The notes beneath the pieces are model-generated. The model saw only the letters and a program-made list of their open reading frames with translations. It searched no databases and was not told the origin of the DNA. 15,547 bases of DNA from CAZUXY01 sp964624235 (lineage in GTDB: Bacteria > Spirochaetota > UBA4802 > UBA5368), in contig CAZUXY010000080.1 in NCBI GenBank assembly GCA_964624235.1, positions 1 through 15,547 on the forward strand. Reading direction: 5' to 3'. The stretch's first letter is position 1; every line of letters begins with the position of its first letter. Of the stretch, positions 13,199 through 15,547 are shown piece after piece. The position numbers and the translations under genes were made by a program.

Positions 13199-15103
13199 TT
13201 ACACCCCCAGTCTCAGTATGGTTTCCAGCATCTGGTTCATGGTGCTGATCACCCTCGCCGACGCGTTGTATCCGTGCTGGAAGGCCACCATATTGGCCAT
13301 TTCCTCATCAAGGTTTACACCCGAAATCGACTCACGCAGATTGGCGAGGTTTTTGAGCAGGGTCTCCTGGTTCTTTATACGGTCCGCCGCTTCCTCACCC
13401 TGGGCCCCGATGCGGGAAATCAGCGATATATAGAAGTCATTGAAGTTGACATTCTTGTCCACCATGGCGTTGCGATGGCGGATCGCCGCGATGCGCAGCG
13501 CGTTGGTCCCGTCGCCGATGCCGTTGGTTTTGTTGTAATCACCCGTACCCCCGAGGTCCCTCCCCCTGGCCGCGGAGATCTTGTCCACGTCTCTCATCAC
13601 GCTGTCCGAGACCGCCATGTGGGCCGCCGGGTTATACTGGGGCGTTATGGTGATATGCTCCCTGTCGGGCAGGAACTTCGCGATGTCGTTAATGCGGCGG
13701 TAATCGAAAGCACCCTGGGGTCCCGACTGTTTTAAAATCCCCGCGAAACCGACCAGGAACTGTCCCGAATCCTCGAGATGACGAATCATGAAGTTTTTCT
13801 TGTCTATGTCCCCGGCCACCGTGGATTTGAGCGAAAGCTGGCCGTCATGGTTGATGTAGGCGACCACTCCCATCCGGCTGTCGTTGATCTTCTTGATCAC
13901 CGAGAAAACCGTATCCGTGGCGACGTAATCGATCAGCGTTTCCTGTTCAGGCACCCTGTTGTTCACGAAGGTGAGGGTCCCGCTGATGCCTATGGCGGCG
14001 GAGGCGTCCAGGCGGTTGTTTCCCGATACCTTGAATATCGCCGTCACATCGGGGATTCCGTCGTTGTTAAGGTCGTGGTTCCCCTCGACATTGTCGCTTA
14101 TCACTATATGACGGAAGAAATCCACGTTGGTTTCCCCCGTGCGGCCGAACCCGTCGCGGTGGATCTCATTCACCAGGTCGGTAAGGTTGACGGCGAACGC
14201 GTTGATGTCGTTGATGTTTTCACGCAGCACCTTGTCGCGGATTTCTATGAGTCCGGCCAGTTCGCCCCCCTTGATATTCACATCGGTCCCGGTATCACGC
14301 CAGACCACCTTAAAGTAACCGTGGTTATCGGGATCCATTACCGCCGCCAGCGGCCTTATAATCTCACCCTGTACCAGGTTCTCCCCGTCGATATACACAA
14401 TGGTCTCGTCACGATCGGACCTGCCGACCGAAATGTTAACCAGTTGCGACAGCTTCTCTATAAGGGCGTCCCGCCGGTCCCTGAGGTCGTTGGGATTATC
14501 GCCCAGGGCCTCGGCCTTCAGTATCCGCTCGTTAAGATCGCGTATGTCACGCGCATAGAGGTTTATCTGCTCCACCCGGTGGAATACCTGGCGGTTGGCG
14601 TTTTTCTGCAGGTCATCAAGCTGCCGGTAAAGGTGCTGCACCTCGTTGGCGAGGTTCACCCCCTTCTGCTTGACCACTTCCCTGGTGGAACGCTCCTCGG
14701 GATACTTTGAAAGCTCTTCCCAGCTCTGCCACAGCTCATCGAGTCGGCTGCGCATGGACTGGTCCGAGGGTTCGTTGTACACCATCTCTATCTGTTTTAT
14801 AAACTCGTTCCTGGTATTCCAGTAGCCCATAACGTCCTTCTCCACCACGATACGGTCGTCGATGAAGGAATCACGGATCCGCTCCACCAGTGACACCACG
14901 GAGCCCTGGCCGATATTCCCCGGTGTATTGGCGCGGTTAAGCGCCGGAACATACAGAGGGTCCGCCGCGGTGATGATCACGCGCTGGCGCGAATACTCCT
15001 TATTCTCGGCATTGGAGATGTTGTGGCCGGTGACGTGCAGCGCCTGTTGATGGGACAACAGCCCTCGTTTTCCGATTTCTATACCCATGAAGGTGGAATT
15101 CAT
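13199..15103 (-). CDS. flgK: Flagellar hook-associated protein FlgK
   Basis: This 634-residue junction protein (HAP1) caps the hook before FlgL. The N-terminus has FMGIEIGKRGLLSHQQALHV followed by TGHNISNAENKEYSRQRV, the rod/hook signature. The C-terminal block is SGVNLDEEMANMVAFQHGYN with ARVISTMNQMLETIL at the end. The central region (about 330-500) is a variable domain and includes DLNNDGIPD (344-352), a calcium-loop-like motif. AAGGAG seven bases before the ATG overlaps the flgN end, so flgN, flgK and flgL form one transcript. The protein is secreted through the flagellar export channel and, in a spirochaete, assembles in the periplasm. Confidence 0.97.
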   Translation of the reverse strand: MNSTFMGIEIGKRGLLSHQQALHVTGHNISNAENKEYSRQRVIITAADPLYVPALNRANTPGNIGQGSVVSLVERIRDSFIDDRIVVEKDVMGYWNTRNEFIKQIEMVYNEPSDQSMRSRLDELWQSWEELSKYPEERSTREVVKQKGVNLANEVQHLYRQLDDLQKNANRQVFHRVEQINLYARDIRDLNERILKAEALGDNPNDLRDRRDALIEKLSQLVNISVGRSDRDETIVYIDGENLVQGEIIRPLAAVMDPDNHGYFKVVWRDTGTDVNIKGGELAGLIEIRDKVLRENINDINAFAVNLTDLVNEIHRDGFGRTGETNVDFFRHIVISDNVEGNHDLNNDGIPDVTAIFKVSGNNRLDASAAIGISGTLTFVNNRVPEQETLIDYVATDTVFSVIKKINDSRMGVVAYINHDGQLSLKSTVAGDIDKKNFMIRHLEDSGQFLVGFAGILKQSGPQGAFDYRRINDIAKFLPDREHITITPQYNPAAHMAVSDSVMRDVDKISAARGRDLGGTGDYNKTNGIGDGTNALRIAAIRHRNAMVDKNVNFNDFYISLISRIGAQGEEAADRIKNQETLLKNLANLRESISGVNLDEEMANMVAFQHGYNASARVISTMNQMLETILRLGV

Positions 15104-15116
15104 TTTCGCGCTCCTT

Positions 15117-15547
15117 CTAAACGGTTTTGTTGAACAGGAGGGAGTCGGTGGTTCTGCCCTTATCCACGCCCTTTTCGTTATAGCCGGTGGTCACCGCGGC
15201 GGAGCTTCGCAGCCCCGAGAGCAGCATATCGAAAAAATCCAGGTTATCGCGTATCATGGAATTATTTGTCTGGAACAGGGAATCCAGCCGCACGAGCAGT
15301 TTTTTAAGCTCCATGCCCTTGTTCATGATACGGGTGGACGAGTCTGCGTCCATGAGCGGGGCGATGTCCTTAAGCGACGCGGCGCCCGGCAGGTTTTCTT
15401 GACCGCCGATCCCGGCAAACCGGTTGATACTTTTAACCCTGTGCTCTTCCAGCCGGGAAACACGGGAAACAAGCGTCTCCTGATGCCCGCAGATCTTTTC
15501 CATGAGCTTACCGTCCTTATCGGCGATGGCGCCGCTCTTCCGTTCTT
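15117..15547 (-). CDS. flgN: FlgN-like flagellar chaperone (partial, leaves window)
   Basis: The frame is open from the stop at 15117 to the right edge. An ATG at 15503 exists, but the in-frame residues before it (ERKSGAIADKDGKL) continue the helical pattern and no ribosome site precedes it, so the true start lies outside the window. The visible part (about 143 residues) is mostly predicted helix: MEKICGHQETLVSRVSRLEE, and LKKLLVRLDSLFQTNNSMIRDNLDFFDMLL-type heptads, as in FlgN, the cytoplasmic chaperone that holds FlgK and FlgL for export. FlgN sequences diverge strongly, so the position directly before flgK is the main evidence. The gap to flgK is 13 bases. Confidence 0.8.
   Translation of the reverse strand, partial: ERKSGAIADKDGKLMEKICGHQETLVSRVSRLEEHRVKSINRFAGIGGQENLPGAASLKDIAPLMDADSSTRIMNKGMELKKLLVRLDSLFQTNNSMIRDNLDFFDMLLSGLRSSAAVTTGYNEKGVDKGRTTDSLLFNKTV

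Noticed and set aside
13778..14710. Open frame of 310 codons on the plus strand.
   Set aside because: It is antisense to flgK and its His/Val-rich translation reflects flgK codon use. No ribosome site or homology was seen.
1..15547. CRISPR array, tRNA/rRNA genes, insertion sequences or prophage genes.
   Set aside because: No regularly spaced repeats, no tRNA-like cloverleaf or rRNA sequence, and no transposase, integrase or phage protein motifs were seen by reading both strands.

Overview
The window most likely comes from a spirochaete chromosome (Spirochaetota) of moderately high GC content. The main evidence is the minus-strand run flgN-flgK-flgL-fliW-csrA, a gene order I know from spirochaetes such as Borrelia, Treponema and Leptospira. 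Supporting evidence is the long FlgK (634 aa) and FlgL (420 aa) and a lone FlgF/FlgG-type rod protein fused transcriptionally to murA. No marker here fixes a genus. No rRNA, tRNA, CRISPR array, insertion sequence or prophage was seen.

Layout, left to right. Bases 1-52 (minus) hold the first codons of a flavin-reductase-like gene that leaves the window. It is divergent from a CAP-domain lipoprotein (175-723, plus). A 300-base gap follows with a clear sigma70-type promoter and an 18-bp dyad resembling a TetR-family operator, then alanine dehydrogenase (ald, 1025-2140). A 59-residue zinc-ribbon protein (2288-2467) and a convergent two-repeat lipoprotein (2582-3166, minus) come next. The lipoprotein gene lies between two copies of a 17-bp direct repeat, one of them inside a strong hairpin in its 5' leader. 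A 3-hydroxyacyl-CoA dehydrogenase (3520-4461, plus) follows, then a structured leader and the murA-flgF pair (4759-6865), closed by a rho-independent terminator.

From there all genes are on the minus strand. Read in transcription order from the right edge: flgN (runs off the window), flgK, flgL, an internal promoter, fliW (TTG start), csrA, and a YhhN-type lysoplasmalogenase homologue. Next come a secreted CAP-domain protein (9206-10171) and the nifU-nifS iron-sulfur assembly pair (6917-8969), which has its own promoter overlapping a dyad.

How the genes fit together: FlgN chaperones the hook-filament junction proteins FlgK and FlgL. FliW and CsrA form the partner switch that couples flagellin export to flagellin translation. 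MurA makes the first committed peptidoglycan precursor and is translated next to a flagellar rod gene, so wall synthesis and (periplasmic) flagellar assembly may be co-expressed. NifU/NifS supply Fe-S clusters. Ald and the hydroxyacyl-CoA dehydrogenase belong to amino-acid and acyl-CoA metabolism. Most of the window is ordinary housekeeping and flagellar sequence. The least explained parts are the repeat-flanked lipoprotein gene, the long CsrA tail, the murA leader and the lysoplasmalogenase gene within the flagellar/csrA transcript.
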